Below, piece by piece: positions 17,879 to 26,279 of a stretch of 64,000 bases of DNA. The notes under the pieces were generated by a model. That model made no database searches. It was not told where the DNA came from and saw nothing but the letters and a program-made list of their open reading frames with translations. The position numbers and the translations under genes were made by a program. Each line of letters begins with the position of its first letter. Within the stretch, counting starts at the first letter, position 1. Source of the DNA: G963668605 sp963668605 (GTDB taxonomy: Bacteria; Acidobacteriota; Terriglobia; Bryobacterales; Bryobacteraceae). The stretch lies in NCBI GenBank assembly GCA_963668605.1, contig OY764903.1:5332001-5396000 (forward strand), given 5' to 3'.

Positions 17879-19132
17879 ATGGACGTTCCGCGGAAGACAG
17901 CCGGCCGCCGCAAGGCACTCTACTGGATACTGTCCGCGTCTGCCGTGCTCGCAGTGATCTTTGCGATCAGCCGGGGCATAGCGAGCCTGGAGCCGGCGGT
18001 GCCAGTGGTCGAGCGCAGTTCCGTTCTGATCGATACTGTCAAACGCGGCGAGATGCTGCGCCAGGTCCGTGGCCTGGGTGCGCTGGTTCCGGAAGAGATT
18101 CTCTGGGTTCCCTCCACAACCGACGGCCGCGTCGAGAGCATCAAGGTGCGCGCCGGTGCGCGCGTTCACAAGAAAACTTTGCTGATGGTCTTGAGCAATC
18201 CGCAGCTCGAGAACGACGCGCTCGATGCGCAGTATCAGTTGAAAGCCGCCGAAGCCGGATCGACCGACTTGAGAGTCAGGTTGCAGAGCACGAAGTTGGA
18301 GCAGCAAGCCTCCACGGCGCAGCTTAAATCCGACTACGCTCTTGCGCAAATTGAAGCCGAGAAGCAGGATTCATTGGTGAAACTCGGCCTCGCGGCCGAG
18401 ATCAATTCGAGAATCAGCCGCACCAAGGCGGACGAATACGCCAACCGTTACTCGATCGAAAAGCAGCGTCTCGACATCAACGACGACTCAATCCGCGCGC
18501 AACTCGCGGCACAGGCCGTCCAGGTGGACAAGTTGCGAGCGTTGTACCGTTTGCGGCGCAGCCAGGTGGAGGCGCTCAAAGTGCGCGCCGGTACGGAAGG
18601 CGTTCTGGCGCAGGTGCCGGTTGAAGTTGGCCAGAGGCTCGCAGCCGGAACGATACTCGCGAAGATCTCGCAACCGTCGCGTCTGAAAGCGGAGTTGAAG
18701 ATTCCAGAGACGCAGGCCAAGGACATTCAGATCGGACAAGCGGCCACGATCGACACGCACAACGGAGTGATACCGGGCCGCGTAATCCGCATGGACCCGG
18801 GCGCGGTGAATGGCACCGTCACGATCGACGTCCAACTCGAAGGAGCGCTGCCGTCGGGCGCGAGGCCGGACCTCAGCGTCGACGGCTCCATCGAATTGGA
18901 GCGGTTGCGCGACATCCTATATGTTGGCCGTCCCGTATTTGGCCAGCCCAATAGCGTAGTGAGCCTCTTCAAAGTGGACGCAGTCAACAATACAGCGACC
19001 CGGATTCAGGTAAAATTGGGCCGTGTTTCGGTGAATACCATCGAAATAGTGGATGGACTGAAAGTGGGCGACCAGGTGATCCTATCGGATATGGCGCAGC
19101 ACGACGCGCACCCTCGGGTCCGCTTGAACTAG
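17879..19132 (+). CDS. HlyD/MacA-type periplasmic adaptor protein
   Basis: A 417-residue membrane-fusion protein. It has an N-terminal membrane anchor (~10-32), a barrel-sandwich hybrid (first half ~60-100 with VPSTTDGRVESIKVRAGARVH, second half near RAGTEGVLAQVPVEVGQRL), a long coiled-coil hairpin (~110-215), a beta-barrel domain (~235-320) and a membrane-proximal domain (~325-415, ending GDQVILSD). Such adaptors connect an inner-membrane ABC or RND pump to an outer-membrane channel. The following gene is a MacB/LolD-type ATPase only 24 bases away, so an ABC-type system is indicated. ATG at 17879 is used; GTG at 17873 is possible. Confidence 0.82.
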   Translation: MDVPRKTAGRRKALYWILSASAVLAVIFAISRGIASLEPAVPVVERSSVLIDTVKRGEMLRQVRGLGALVPEEILWVPSTTDGRVESIKVRAGARVHKKTLLMVLSNPQLENDALDAQYQLKAAEAGSTDLRVRLQSTKLEQQASTAQLKSDYALAQIEAEKQDSLVKLGLAAEINSRISRTKADEYANRYSIEKQRLDINDDSIRAQLAAQAVQVDKLRALYRLRRSQVEALKVRAGTEGVLAQVPVEVGQRLAAGTILAKISQPSRLKAELKIPETQAKDIQIGQAATIDTHNGVIPGRVIRMDPGAVNGTVTIDVQLEGALPSGARPDLSVDGSIELERLRDILYVGRPVFGQPNSVVSLFKVDAVNNTATRIQVKLGRVSVNTIEIVDGLKVGDQVILSDMAQHDAHPRVRLN

Positions 19133-19156
19133 CGCACGGGAGCAGAAAGCAGGGGC

Positions 19157-19891
19157 ATGGCCGCATCGGAGCAATCACTCATTTCGCTCGAAAACGTAAG
19201 CCGGGTTTTCGTCACGGATGAACTGGAGACGCACGCTCTGTCCGGGATACAACTGCAGATTCGCAAAGGCGAGTATGTGTCCATCGCGGGACCATCTGGT
19301 TGCGGCAAGTCGACACTGTTGGCGATTCTCGGGTTACTGGATTCGCCGACGGAGGGCGTTTACATCCTGAACGGCCAGCCGGTGCAAAGTCTGAGCCTGA
19401 CAACTCGTGCGCGCATCCGCAATCGCGAAATAGGGTTCATCTTCCAGGCGTTCAACCTGATTGCCGATCTGACTGTATTCGAGAACGTGGAACTGCCCTT
19501 GACCTATCGAAGCATGAGTGCGGCCGAGCGCAAGAAGCGCGTCGATGGCGCGTTGGAGCGCGTGGGCATGCCGCACCGTGTAAAACATTTTCCCGCGCAG
19601 CTTTCAGGCGGGCAGCAGCAGCGCGTCGCCGTGGCCCGCGCACTGGCAGGCGATCCCGCAATCCTGCTGGCCGACGAGCCAACCGGTAACCTCGACTCCG
19701 CCAATGGCGAAGCCGTCATGGAGTTGTTGCGCGAACTGCATCGCGGTGGCGCGACGATCTGCATGGTGACGCACGACCCGCGCTACGCCAGCTTGGCGGA
19801 CCGTGTGATCCATCTATTCGATGGAAAAATCGCAAGTGAGACCGTGGCGCAGCCGGCTGGAAACGCTGCGGGCGCGAACCTAGCGGGATAG
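19157..19891 (+). CDS. ABC transporter ATP-binding protein, MacB/LolD type
   Basis: A 244-residue ABC ATPase with Walker A GPSGCGKSTLL (~43-53), Q-loop in GFIFQAFNLI, signature LSGGQQQRVA (~148-157), Walker B ILLADEPTGNLDS and the H-switch histidine in MVTHDPRYA. The sequence is of the MacB/LolD/FtsE class that works with FtsX-like permeases in lipoprotein release, macrolide export or similar mechanotransmission. The adaptor gene precedes it, but no permease gene follows: the next 150 bases hold a repeat pair and then an oppositely oriented peptidase gene. The permease may be encoded elsewhere. Confidence 0.88.
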   Translation: MAASEQSLISLENVSRVFVTDELETHALSGIQLQIRKGEYVSIAGPSGCGKSTLLAILGLLDSPTEGVYILNGQPVQSLSLTTRARIRNREIGFIFQAFNLIADLTVFENVELPLTYRSMSAAERKKRVDGALERVGMPHRVKHFPAQLSGGQQQRVAVARALAGDPAILLADEPTGNLDSANGEAVMELLRELHRGGATICMVTHDPRYASLADRVIHLFDGKIASETVAQPAGNAAGANLAG

Positions 19892-19905
19892 CGGCCCAGC
19901 GCACT

Positions 19906-19934
19906 GCCTTCGGTCCCTCGCGTTCGCGGCACTG
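19906..19934 (-). repeat. Dispersed intergenic repeat, inverted copy (pair B, left)
   Basis: The plus strand reads GCCTTCGGTCCCTCGCG then TTCGCGGCACTG, a diverged inverted copy. It is paired with 19981-20014. Confidence 0.55.
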
Positions 19935-19980
19935 ATGGGATCTCAGCGCCCCTACACGACCGCCACCGGGCACAACACCT

Positions 19981-20014
19981 AACGGTGCCGGGAGCGATTT
20001 AGCGACCGGAGGCG
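19981..20014 (+). repeat. Dispersed intergenic repeat, direct copy (pair B, right)
   Basis: AACGGTGCCGGGAGCG, TTTAGCGACCGGAGGCG after it. It is very close to the 3405 copy and has the same (-,+) pairing, in a gap between convergent genes. Confidence 0.65.
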
Positions 20015-20043
20015 ACGGCCTCAAAATGTATTAGATCGCAAAA

Positions 20044-21360
20044 CTAGCAGGACAACTGCTCGCGCTCGATCTTCAGCTTTTCCAATTTGCCCAGAATCAC
20101 CAGCGTGATCAGTTCCTGGTTGAAAAACTCATCCGCAACCTGGCGCACCTGCTCTCCGGTCACCGCCTCGACCGATGCGGCCAGTTCATCGAGCGAGAAG
20201 AACTTGCCGAAGAACATCTCCTGCCGCGCGAGGTTCGACATGTGGCTGGAGGTCGACTCCAGGCTGAGCATCAGCGATCCCTTGAGGTGGTCCTTGGCGC
20301 GACGGATTTCATCTTCGGGCGGAGGCGCCGCCTTCATCTCGCGAAACTCCTTGAGAATCGAATCCACTACTTTCGGAGCGGATTCGGTAGAAGTGCCGGC
20401 ATAGACGATCAGCGAGGAAGAATCGCGGTATGCGTTCAATTCCGAGAAAACAGAGTACGCCAGTCCCTGGCGTTCGCGGATATTCTGAAACAATCGGGAG
20501 CTCATGCCGCCGCCGAGCATCGTGTTCAGCACATAACAAACGAAGCGCATTTCATGCGGCAGCGGATAGCTCGGTACGCCGAGACACAGGTGTGTCTGTT
20601 CGAGCGAGCGCTTGTCCTTCAGCTTGATTTCGGCAAAGGTGCGCGGCTCCGGCGGTTGCGCCGGCAGAACGCTCGCAGGCAGACGGCCGAAGCTCTCGCT
20701 TACGAGGCCGAGCAGTTCCTCGTGGCGCAAGTGACCCGCCGCCGTGATGAGCATGTTCGCCGGAGTGTAGGCTTGCGTGTAATACTCACGCACGACGGGC
20801 GCGGAGAAGGACTTGATCGTCTCCTTCGTTCCGAGGATCGAACGGCCCAGCGGATGCCCGCGCCAGAACGTGCCGCAGTACATTTCGTGGATCAGGTACT
20901 CCGGATTATCCACTTCCATCTTCAGCTCTTCGAGGATGACGCCTTTTTCCTTCTCGATATCCTCGGGCTGAAACAGCGGATTCAGCACCAGGTCGGAGAG
21001 AATCTCGAAACCGCGATCGAGGTGCTCGTCCAGAACCTTGATGTTGTAGCAGACGAGTTCCTTCGCGGTGAAGGCGTCCAGGTTGCCGCCCATGGAATCC
21101 ACTTCGCGGGCCAATTGCTCGGCGGTACGATGCGTGGTCCCCTTGAAGAGCATGTGCTCGATGAAATGGGAGATGCCGTTCTGTTTCGCCGTTTCGCGGC
21201 GCGAGCCGGTGCCGATCCAGATTCCCACGGAAACCGAGCGCACATGCGGCATGTGCTCGGTGATCACCTTTAAGCCGTTCGGCAAGGTGGCAAATTCGAT
21301 CTCGCGATCCTGATTGAGTGAAGCCAGCATTGAGAGGGGTGCGTTTCCGCTTACTTCCAT
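20044..21360 (-). CDS. M16 family (pitrilysin-type) zinc metallopeptidase
   Basis: A 438-residue peptidase of the mitochondrial-processing-peptidase-like M16B group. The inverted zinc motif HFIEH (HxxEH) lies near residue 65, within NGISHFIEHMLFKGT, and the distal zinc-ligand glutamate is expected in the segment following DAFTAKELVCYNIKV. Two M16 halves are visible: the catalytic N-terminal domain (~20-165) and the inactive C-terminal domain (~175-350). Substrates of bacterial M16B enzymes are mostly small peptides. No signal peptide is apparent. The start could be the ATG at 21330 (MLASLNQDREIEF), which begins the conserved region. The gene is divergent from rlmN with a 48-bp gap. Confidence 0.86.
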   Translation of the reverse strand: MEVSGNAPLSMLASLNQDREIEFATLPNGLKVITEHMPHVRSVSVGIWIGTGSRRETAKQNGISHFIEHMLFKGTTHRTAEQLAREVDSMGGNLDAFTAKELVCYNIKVLDEHLDRGFEILSDLVLNPLFQPEDIEKEKGVILEELKMEVDNPEYLIHEMYCGTFWRGHPLGRSILGTKETIKSFSAPVVREYYTQAYTPANMLITAAGHLRHEELLGLVSESFGRLPASVLPAQPPEPRTFAEIKLKDKRSLEQTHLCLGVPSYPLPHEMRFVCYVLNTMLGGGMSSRLFQNIRERQGLAYSVFSELNAYRDSSSLIVYAGTSTESAPKVVDSILKEFREMKAAPPPEDEIRRAKDHLKGSLMLSLESTSSHMSNLARQEMFFGKFFSLDELAASVEAVTGEQVRQVADEFFNQELITLVILGKLEKLKIEREQLSC

Positions 21361-21408
21361 TGTAGCGCCGACGGGCGCGGTGGCACTCCAATGCTACACT
21401 GAATCGAG

Positions 21409-22473
21409 ATGTCAACGGCGCTACTGGGATTGGAACTCACTGAAATTCAACGACTTCTTGGGTCTGGGGAGCCTGCCTACAGAGCGCGCCAGATCTACGA
21501 TGCGATCTACCGGCGGCGCGTCTCCTCGCTCGACCAGATCACCAACCTGCCCGCCGGCTTGCGTCTCCGGCTGGCCTCCGTGGCGGAAATTGGATGGCCC
21601 CAAACCGCCAGCCGCTATGACTCGACGGACGGCACCCGCCGCTATCTTTTGAAACTGGCCGACGGGCGCACCGTCGAAACCGTGCTCATGCCGGAGGAGT
21701 CGCGCAACACGCTGTGCATCTCCACGCAGGTGGGTTGCCCCGTCAATTGCCGCTTCTGCCTAACGGCGCTGATGGGTTTGGAGCGCAACCTGAGCGCGGG
21801 CGAAATTGTCGGCCAGGTCGCTTGCGTGGCCGCGCAGAACGGACTCCAACCCACGGACGCGCGCGTCAACATCGTCATGATGGGCATGGGCGAGCCGCTG
21901 CTCAACTTGGAGAACGTGCTCAAGTCCGTGCGTCTGCTGACGGGCCCTGACGGCTTCGGTCTCTCGCCGCGCCGCATTACGGTTTCTACTTCCGGCATCA
22001 TTCCCGGGATGGAGGAGTTCGGGCAGGTGCGTGAGCGGCCGAAGCTGGCAATTTCACTCAACGCCTCGAACGAAGAGCAGCGCCGCGAGCTGATGCCGAT
22101 TACGCGCAAATATCCGCTCAAGGATTTGATCGCAGCCTGCCGGCGCTATCCGTTGCGGCCTTGGGAGAGCCTGACGTTTGAGTACGTCCTGATCCGCGGC
22201 GTAAACGATTCCGATGCCGACGCGCGTGCCGTCGTGAAGTTGCTGGCGAAGCTCAAGTGCAAAGTGAACCTGATCGCATTGAACCCAGGTCCGGGCATCC
22301 CGTATGCGACGCCGCATCCCGAACGCGTGCATTCGTTCCAGGCGATTCTGTGGCGCGCCTTCCCCTGCTTTCTGCGCAAGCCGCGTGGCCGCGACATCTT
22401 CGCCGCGTGCGGCCAGTTGAGGCGCATGGAATCGGGCGGAGAAGCGGATCCTGCCACAATACAGTTTCCCTGA
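21409..22473 (+). CDS. rlmN: 23S rRNA (adenine-2503-C2)-methyltransferase RlmN
   Basis: A 354-residue radical-SAM enzyme that methylates C2 of A2503 in 23S rRNA and A37 in some tRNAs. The CxxxCxxC iron-sulfur motif is at about residues 110-117 (CPVNCRFC), preceded by the typical STQVG and followed by LMGLERNLSAGEI. The SAM-binding VMMGMGEPLLN is present, with SLNASNEEQR and FEYVLIRGVND further along. The catalytic cysteines of the RlmN mechanism fit the second motif cysteine and the C-terminal cysteine in RGRDIFAACGQL. Length is normal for the family. No operon partner: it is followed by a small nucleotidyltransferase gene 32 bases later. Confidence 0.93.
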   Translation: MSTALLGLELTEIQRLLGSGEPAYRARQIYDAIYRRRVSSLDQITNLPAGLRLRLASVAEIGWPQTASRYDSTDGTRRYLLKLADGRTVETVLMPEESRNTLCISTQVGCPVNCRFCLTALMGLERNLSAGEIVGQVACVAAQNGLQPTDARVNIVMMGMGEPLLNLENVLKSVRLLTGPDGFGLSPRRITVSTSGIIPGMEEFGQVRERPKLAISLNASNEEQRRELMPITRKYPLKDLIAACRRYPLRPWESLTFEYVLIRGVNDSDADARAVVKLLAKLKCKVNLIALNPGPGIPYATPHPERVHSFQAILWRAFPCFLRKPRGRDIFAACGQLRRMESGGEADPATIQFP

Positions 22474-22505
22474 CCGAATTTTCGTGCAAAACTGAACTTG
22501 TTAAC

Positions 22506-22820
22506 ATGTTTGCGAATCAGGTCGAGGATCTCAAAAACCGGATTCTTGCAGTCGACGATCCAGAGCGGATTATTCTCTTCGGCTCCCATGCCGCTGGCTG
22601 CGCAACGGAGAGTAGCGACGTAGATCTGCTGGTCGTCACTCGATCCGCGCTCTCGCGCCACAAACGGGAAGTGTTGTTGACCAGGAAGCTCTTCGGCTCC
22701 GGAATCGCTTTTGATCTGCTCGTTCTGACGCCGGCCGAGATGGAGGAGCGCATTCGCCTCAATGGCCCCTTCTTTCGCGAAATTCTCGCACACGGAAAAA
22801 CCATCTACGAGCGCTCGTGA
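22506..22820 (+). CDS. MNT-type minimal nucleotidyltransferase
   Basis: A 104-residue protein of the minimal nucleotidyltransferase family. The diagnostic GSx10DxD pattern is present (GSHAAG, then SSDVDLLVV around residues 27-42), giving two of the metal-binding aspartates. A third acidic residue is plausible in FDLLVL (~72). These proteins are usually antitoxin or toxin partners of a HEPN protein encoded next to them. Here the next start overlaps the stop (TGATGG), but the frame is quickly destroyed, so the partner appears lost. The ATG at 22506 is chosen from the domain start; the ribosome-binding site is weak. Confidence 0.75.
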   Translation: MFANQVEDLKNRILAVDDPERIILFGSHAAGCATESSDVDLLVVTRSALSRHKREVLLTRKLFGSGIAFDLLVLTPAEMEERIRLNGPFFREILAHGKTIYERS

Positions 22821-22887
22821 TGGAACCTCTCGACCGATCCATTTGGCCGTCACGGAGGTCAAGGAAAAACATAGCCATCAGCCAATG
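22820..22887 (+). pseudogene. Possible N-terminal stub of a HEPN-domain partner
   Basis: An ATG overlapping or adjacent to the MNT stop starts a frame reading MEPLDRSIWPSRRSRKN and then IAISQ. This resembles the first helix of HEPN proteins that accompany MNT genes (pattern W-x-RRA-x-x-N-L-A). Similarity ends after about 22 residues, just before the repeat pair at 22908-23041. The match is short and made by eye, so it is a suggestion only. Confidence 0.35.
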
Positions 22888-22907
22888 TTTCGTAACACTC
22901 TTGTCCA

Positions 22908-22938
22908 AACAGTGCCGAGAGCGCCAGCGACCGGAGGC
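22908..22938 (+). repeat. Dispersed intergenic repeat, direct copy (pair C, left)
   Basis: AACAGTGCCGAGAGCG followed by CCAGCGACCGGAGGC, 31 bases. It is an exact inverted match of 23011-23041, with 72 bases between. Confidence 0.8.
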
Positions 22939-23010
22939 TGCGTATTCACCACTTTTTGTCGATGTCCGTGGAGCGCTTCACGAAGTTTTCAACAGAATTG
23001 AAGTATTCCC

Positions 23011-23041
23011 GCCTCCGGTCGCTGGCGCTCTCGGCACTGTT
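23011..23041 (-). repeat. Dispersed intergenic repeat, inverted copy (pair C, right)
   Basis: Perfect 31-base reverse complement of 22908-22938. Order is (+,-), opposite to pairs A and B. The two arms could pair into a long hairpin. The rest of the 22821-23187 interval shows no gene. Confidence 0.8.
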
Positions 23042-23187
23042 GACCGGGAGTGGCTGCTCCCTGCCGTGCCTTGGCAACTTAGGGAAACCTCATCCCAAAG
23101 ATCTCAAGTCCCGTTCCACAAGCCAGCTGTTTTCAGTGCTGGCGGTCACAGTCCCGTCCTGTCTTGGACAGCAGTGGTTTCGTAAGT

Positions 23188-24030
23188 CTATTTTGCGGGC
23201 TTCGGGCGCGGCGTAGCATCGGCCTGCGTCATACCGAGGGCCCACTTGACGCCTTCCAGATACATCTTCTGGATGTCTTTGTTTTCCCAGACTTCGACCG
23301 TGTGGCCGAGCGTCGAATAGAAGACGCGGCCCTTGCCGTAGTTCTTAATCCACGTCACGGCCCAGTCTTTATCGGTGCGCTTTAGCTTGGGAACGATCTT
23401 CTCGCTGGTCAGGTCGAGTTTATCTTCGTTCAGACGCATCAGGACGCGCACGTCGCTGCGCGAGTAATTCTTGGCCTGGTAGATCTCGTCGAGAATTGTG
23501 AACTCCTTGCCGGCGAAATGTTTCGTCATCGGCGAATTCGGATCCTCGATCAGGACCGGCGCCTGGAACGTGTTCCAGGGATGGCCGTCGAAGTACCCGC
23601 CGACCATCTCGCCGTACTCGGGCCACTTATAAAACGTATCCGGGGCGCTGTGCACGCCGATGAAGCCTTTGCCATCCTGCTTGACGAAGGCCAGCAGATC
23701 CGCCTTCTGCGAATCGTCCATGTCGAGTTCGCCTGTGGTGTAGAAAGCGACAGCGTCAAAGAAGTCGAGGTTCTTGGCGTTGCCGGTCAACTTCTTCTTG
23801 GTAATCAGTTGGCAGTCGGTGCGGATATAGGTGTCGTACAGGCCGGTCTCCTGGCCCATCTTCCAAAGCGTGGCCAGCGCGTGCGAGACCGAATCGTGCT
23901 GGAAGCCCTTGACCTGCCCGATCGCGAGCACACGTTTCTTCTTGGGAGCAGCGTTGCCCGCCTGCGCAAACAGCGCGCCGGAGACGCCCAGGGCCAGCAA
24001 AACGATTGAAATACTGCGAATGAGTTTCAT
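23188..24030 (-). CDS. Secreted ThuA-domain protein
   Basis: A 280-residue protein with a signal peptide (about residues 1-22) followed by a ThuA fold, the glutamine-amidotransferase-like domain named after trehalose utilisation and common in secreted proteins of soil bacteria. Family features include FDAVAFYTTGELDM, DGKGFIGVHSAPDTFYKWPEYGEMVGG, a FDGHPW segment, FTILDEIYQAKNYSRSDVRVLMRL and GKGRVFYSTLGHT near the end. The biochemical role of ThuA proteins is not established. It starts 34 bases after the second KdpD-like gene on the same strand, so it may be read from the end of the kdp run, though the functions look unrelated. Confidence 0.82.
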   Translation of the reverse strand: MKLIRSISIVLLALGVSGALFAQAGNAAPKKKRVLAIGQVKGFQHDSVSHALATLWKMGQETGLYDTYIRTDCQLITKKKLTGNAKNLDFFDAVAFYTTGELDMDDSQKADLLAFVKQDGKGFIGVHSAPDTFYKWPEYGEMVGGYFDGHPWNTFQAPVLIEDPNSPMTKHFAGKEFTILDEIYQAKNYSRSDVRVLMRLNEDKLDLTSEKIVPKLKRTDKDWAVTWIKNYGKGRVFYSTLGHTVEVWENKDIQKMYLEGVKWALGMTQADATPRPKPAK

Positions 24031-24064
24031 AGTGAGAGTTGATCCGCAGCCATCATACCGCAGG

Positions 24065-25150
24065 TCAGGCGCCCCGGTTGCGCTGCGCCACCACCGTTAC
24101 TTGCATGTCGCGTGCCAGCCTCACCACTCGATGAATCAGGTTTCGCCCTGGGAAGCATTGCAGACCCTCGTACTTCGGCCGTGCGATGAATATCTGAGTG
24201 ATCCCACGAAGCCGTGCGAATTCGATCAGTGAAGCCGCCAGATCATCTCCCTGCAACGTGCTCGTCTCCACATGCAGATTGCGTGCAAAGTTCAGATGGC
24301 GTTCGATGATCTGCCTCCTCGCCAGGGGGACATCCAGGAAATCGCGCTCATGGTGAATGTGGACCGCGGAACAGCTGGCTTGCAGATAGTCCGCCACACG
24401 CTTTCCGCGCCGGATCAGCATGGCTGTGGACGGGTCATCGGTCACCAGAATCAGAATGTTTTCTAGCGAACGCGGTTTGTAGAGCAGTTCCGCTCGCTCG
24501 CTCGTATCATTCCGCATCTCCACTTCGTGAGCGGTCTGGCGCATTGCCACTTCGCGCAACGCTACCAGCGTCGATTCCTTGAAGAAATGCTCGATCGCCT
24601 GTTTCGCTTTGTCGGGCTGATAAACTACTCCGCGCTCCAGGCGGTTCAGCAAAGCGCGCGGAGTCACGTCTACCATCACGACGTCGCCGGCGCGCGTCAT
24701 CAGCCAGTCTGGAATCGTCTCGCGCACTCGCACACCGGCAATCTGCCAGACCTGATCGTTGAGACTCTCCAGGTGTTGGATGTTCATCGTCGTGAAAACG
24801 TCGATGTCCGCATCCAGCAGGTCGAGTACATCCTGCCAGCGCTTCTCATGCCGCAAGCCGGGAATGTTAGTGTGCGGAAGTTCATCGACCGCGCACGTCC
24901 GCGGATGCCGCGCAAGGATCGCATCGAGATCCATCTCCTCGAAGAGAGAGCCGCGATATTCCACTTTGCGGCGGGGAATCAATTCAAGATTCCCCATCTT
25001 TTCAATTGTGTCTTTTCGTCCGTGCGGTTCGAAATAGCCGATGACGATGTCGACGCCCTTTGCCTTCAAGGCGTGACACTCGTCCAGCATCTGGTATGTC
25101 TTGCCAACACCAGCGGCGTAACCCAGAAAGATTTTGAGCCTGCCGGGCAT
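24065..25150 (-). CDS. kdpD: KdpD N-terminal domain plus USP protein, second copy (no kinase domain)
   Basis: 361 residues covering only the cytoplasmic input half of KdpD, the potassium/turgor sensor. The KdpD ATP-binding domain (~1-210) has Walker A GYAAGVGKTYQML and Walker B with AVDELPHTN, both close to consensus. A universal-stress-protein domain follows (~235-360, from ENILILVTDDPS), the part that binds c-di-AMP in some relatives. The DUF4118 membrane part and histidine kinase are missing here and encoded at 33231-34685. The ATG at 25150 lies one base beyond the stop of the upstream paralogue; the open frame further upstream overlaps that gene. Confidence 0.85.
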   Translation of the reverse strand: MPGRLKIFLGYAAGVGKTYQMLDECHALKAKGVDIVIGYFEPHGRKDTIEKMGNLELIPRRKVEYRGSLFEEMDLDAILARHPRTCAVDELPHTNIPGLRHEKRWQDVLDLLDADIDVFTTMNIQHLESLNDQVWQIAGVRVRETIPDWLMTRAGDVVMVDVTPRALLNRLERGVVYQPDKAKQAIEHFFKESTLVALREVAMRQTAHEVEMRNDTSERAELLYKPRSLENILILVTDDPSTAMLIRRGKRVADYLQASCSAVHIHHERDFLDVPLARRQIIERHLNFARNLHVETSTLQGDDLAASLIEFARLRGITQIFIARPKYEGLQCFPGRNLIHRVVRLARDMQVTVVAQRNRGA

Positions 25151-25151
25151 A

Positions 25152-26246
25152 CTAGTGCGGAAAGACGCGCACATCCATGCCTTGCGCGGCACGGATGAGG
25201 CGGTCCACCGGTCCTCCGAACAGCCTGTCCCGCCAACCCTGGCGCAAGCTGTGTCCTATGAAAACTTGAGTGATTCCGTGTGAGTGCGCAAACTGCACGA
25301 TCGCCGCGATAGGATCCTCGCCATCCAGCTTCTCAATCTGCGCACCACATTCGAGCGCGTAGCGGAACTGCTCGTCAAGCGCAGCTTGGTCCTTTGGCGT
25401 GAGTCCCGGCTGCCGGACGTTAATCACGTAGAGGTCGCCGTGGAAGCGATCCTTGTTGCGCTTGCCGCTGGCTATCATGGTTCGTCCGTTGGCGCGTGGT
25501 GTGACACACACCGCAATGCGCTCTTGAGTGCCCCAGGACTCTTCGATCCCGCTCGCCTGCAGATAATCTTCCAACTGCTGATCGACAACTTCGGCTGCAA
25601 GCAGCAACGCCACTTCGCGCAACTCCGACAGTTGCCGCCGCCTGGCCGCTGCGTTCTCATCGCCGTTTGCCGCGGAGCCCATCAATAATTCAGGCGGCGC
25701 ATCGACAATCACGATCTCATCCGCCCCCTGCAAAAAGGCCTTGGGCACGGTCTGGGTGATCAGCTTGCCGGTGATTCGAAAGACCTGCTCGCGATGTTCC
25801 TCAATGTGATGCAGATTGAGTGACGTGATCACGGAGATGCCGGCACTAAGCAGCACATCGACATCCTGCCAGCGTTTTGCCCGGCGGCAACCGGCTGGAT
25901 TGTCGTAAGCCAGTCCGTCGATCAGGCAAACCTGTGGATGCCGTTTGAGGATAGCTTCGATGTCGATGACCTCGCCGCCCGGCAACATTTTCAGCGGCAT
26001 CACCGGCAGAGACCGCAACAGTTGTGCGACCTCCGCACCGAACTTCGGCTGGATGCCTCCGACAACCACGTCTTCCCCGCGCTCACTCCTGCGGCGGCCC
26101 TCATCCAACATGCGGAAGGATTTGCCGACTCCCGACGAGTAGCCGAGAAACACCTTCAGTTTCCCCCGTCGCTCCTTGCGCTCGGCGGCCTGGAACTGCA
26201 TCAGCAGTTGTTCGGGATCGGGCCTACGCCCGTCTTCAAGTGGCAA
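25152..26246 (-). CDS. KdpD N-terminal domain plus USP protein, first copy (degenerate Walker B)
   Basis: 364 residues, paralogous to the next gene. Walker A is present (GYSSGVGKSFRML, about residues 35-47). Where KdpD normally has DELAHTN this protein has LIDGLAYDN, so the acidic residue after the Walker B aspartate is replaced by glycine. The KdpD domain runs to ~240 and a USP-like domain (~243-364, from RIAVCVTPRANGR) follows, ending in the segment VFIGHSLRQGW. There is no kinase domain. The start is probably the TTG at 26246, 11 bases after AAAGG, or the ATG at 26201. It lies between the porin and the second KdpD-like gene with 1-33 base gaps. Confidence 0.8.
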   Translation of the reverse strand: MPLEDGRRPDPEQLLMQFQAAERKERRGKLKVFLGYSSGVGKSFRMLDEGRRRSERGEDVVVGGIQPKFGAEVAQLLRSLPVMPLKMLPGGEVIDIEAILKRHPQVCLIDGLAYDNPAGCRRAKRWQDVDVLLSAGISVITSLNLHHIEEHREQVFRITGKLITQTVPKAFLQGADEIVIVDAPPELLMGSAANGDENAAARRRQLSELREVALLLAAEVVDQQLEDYLQASGIEESWGTQERIAVCVTPRANGRTMIASGKRNKDRFHGDLYVINVRQPGLTPKDQAALDEQFRYALECGAQIEKLDGEDPIAAIVQFAHSHGITQVFIGHSLRQGWRDRLFGGPVDRLIRAAQGMDVRVFPH

Positions 26247-26279
26247 TCGGCCGGCAACCTTTCATTTTGAGTGTATGCC

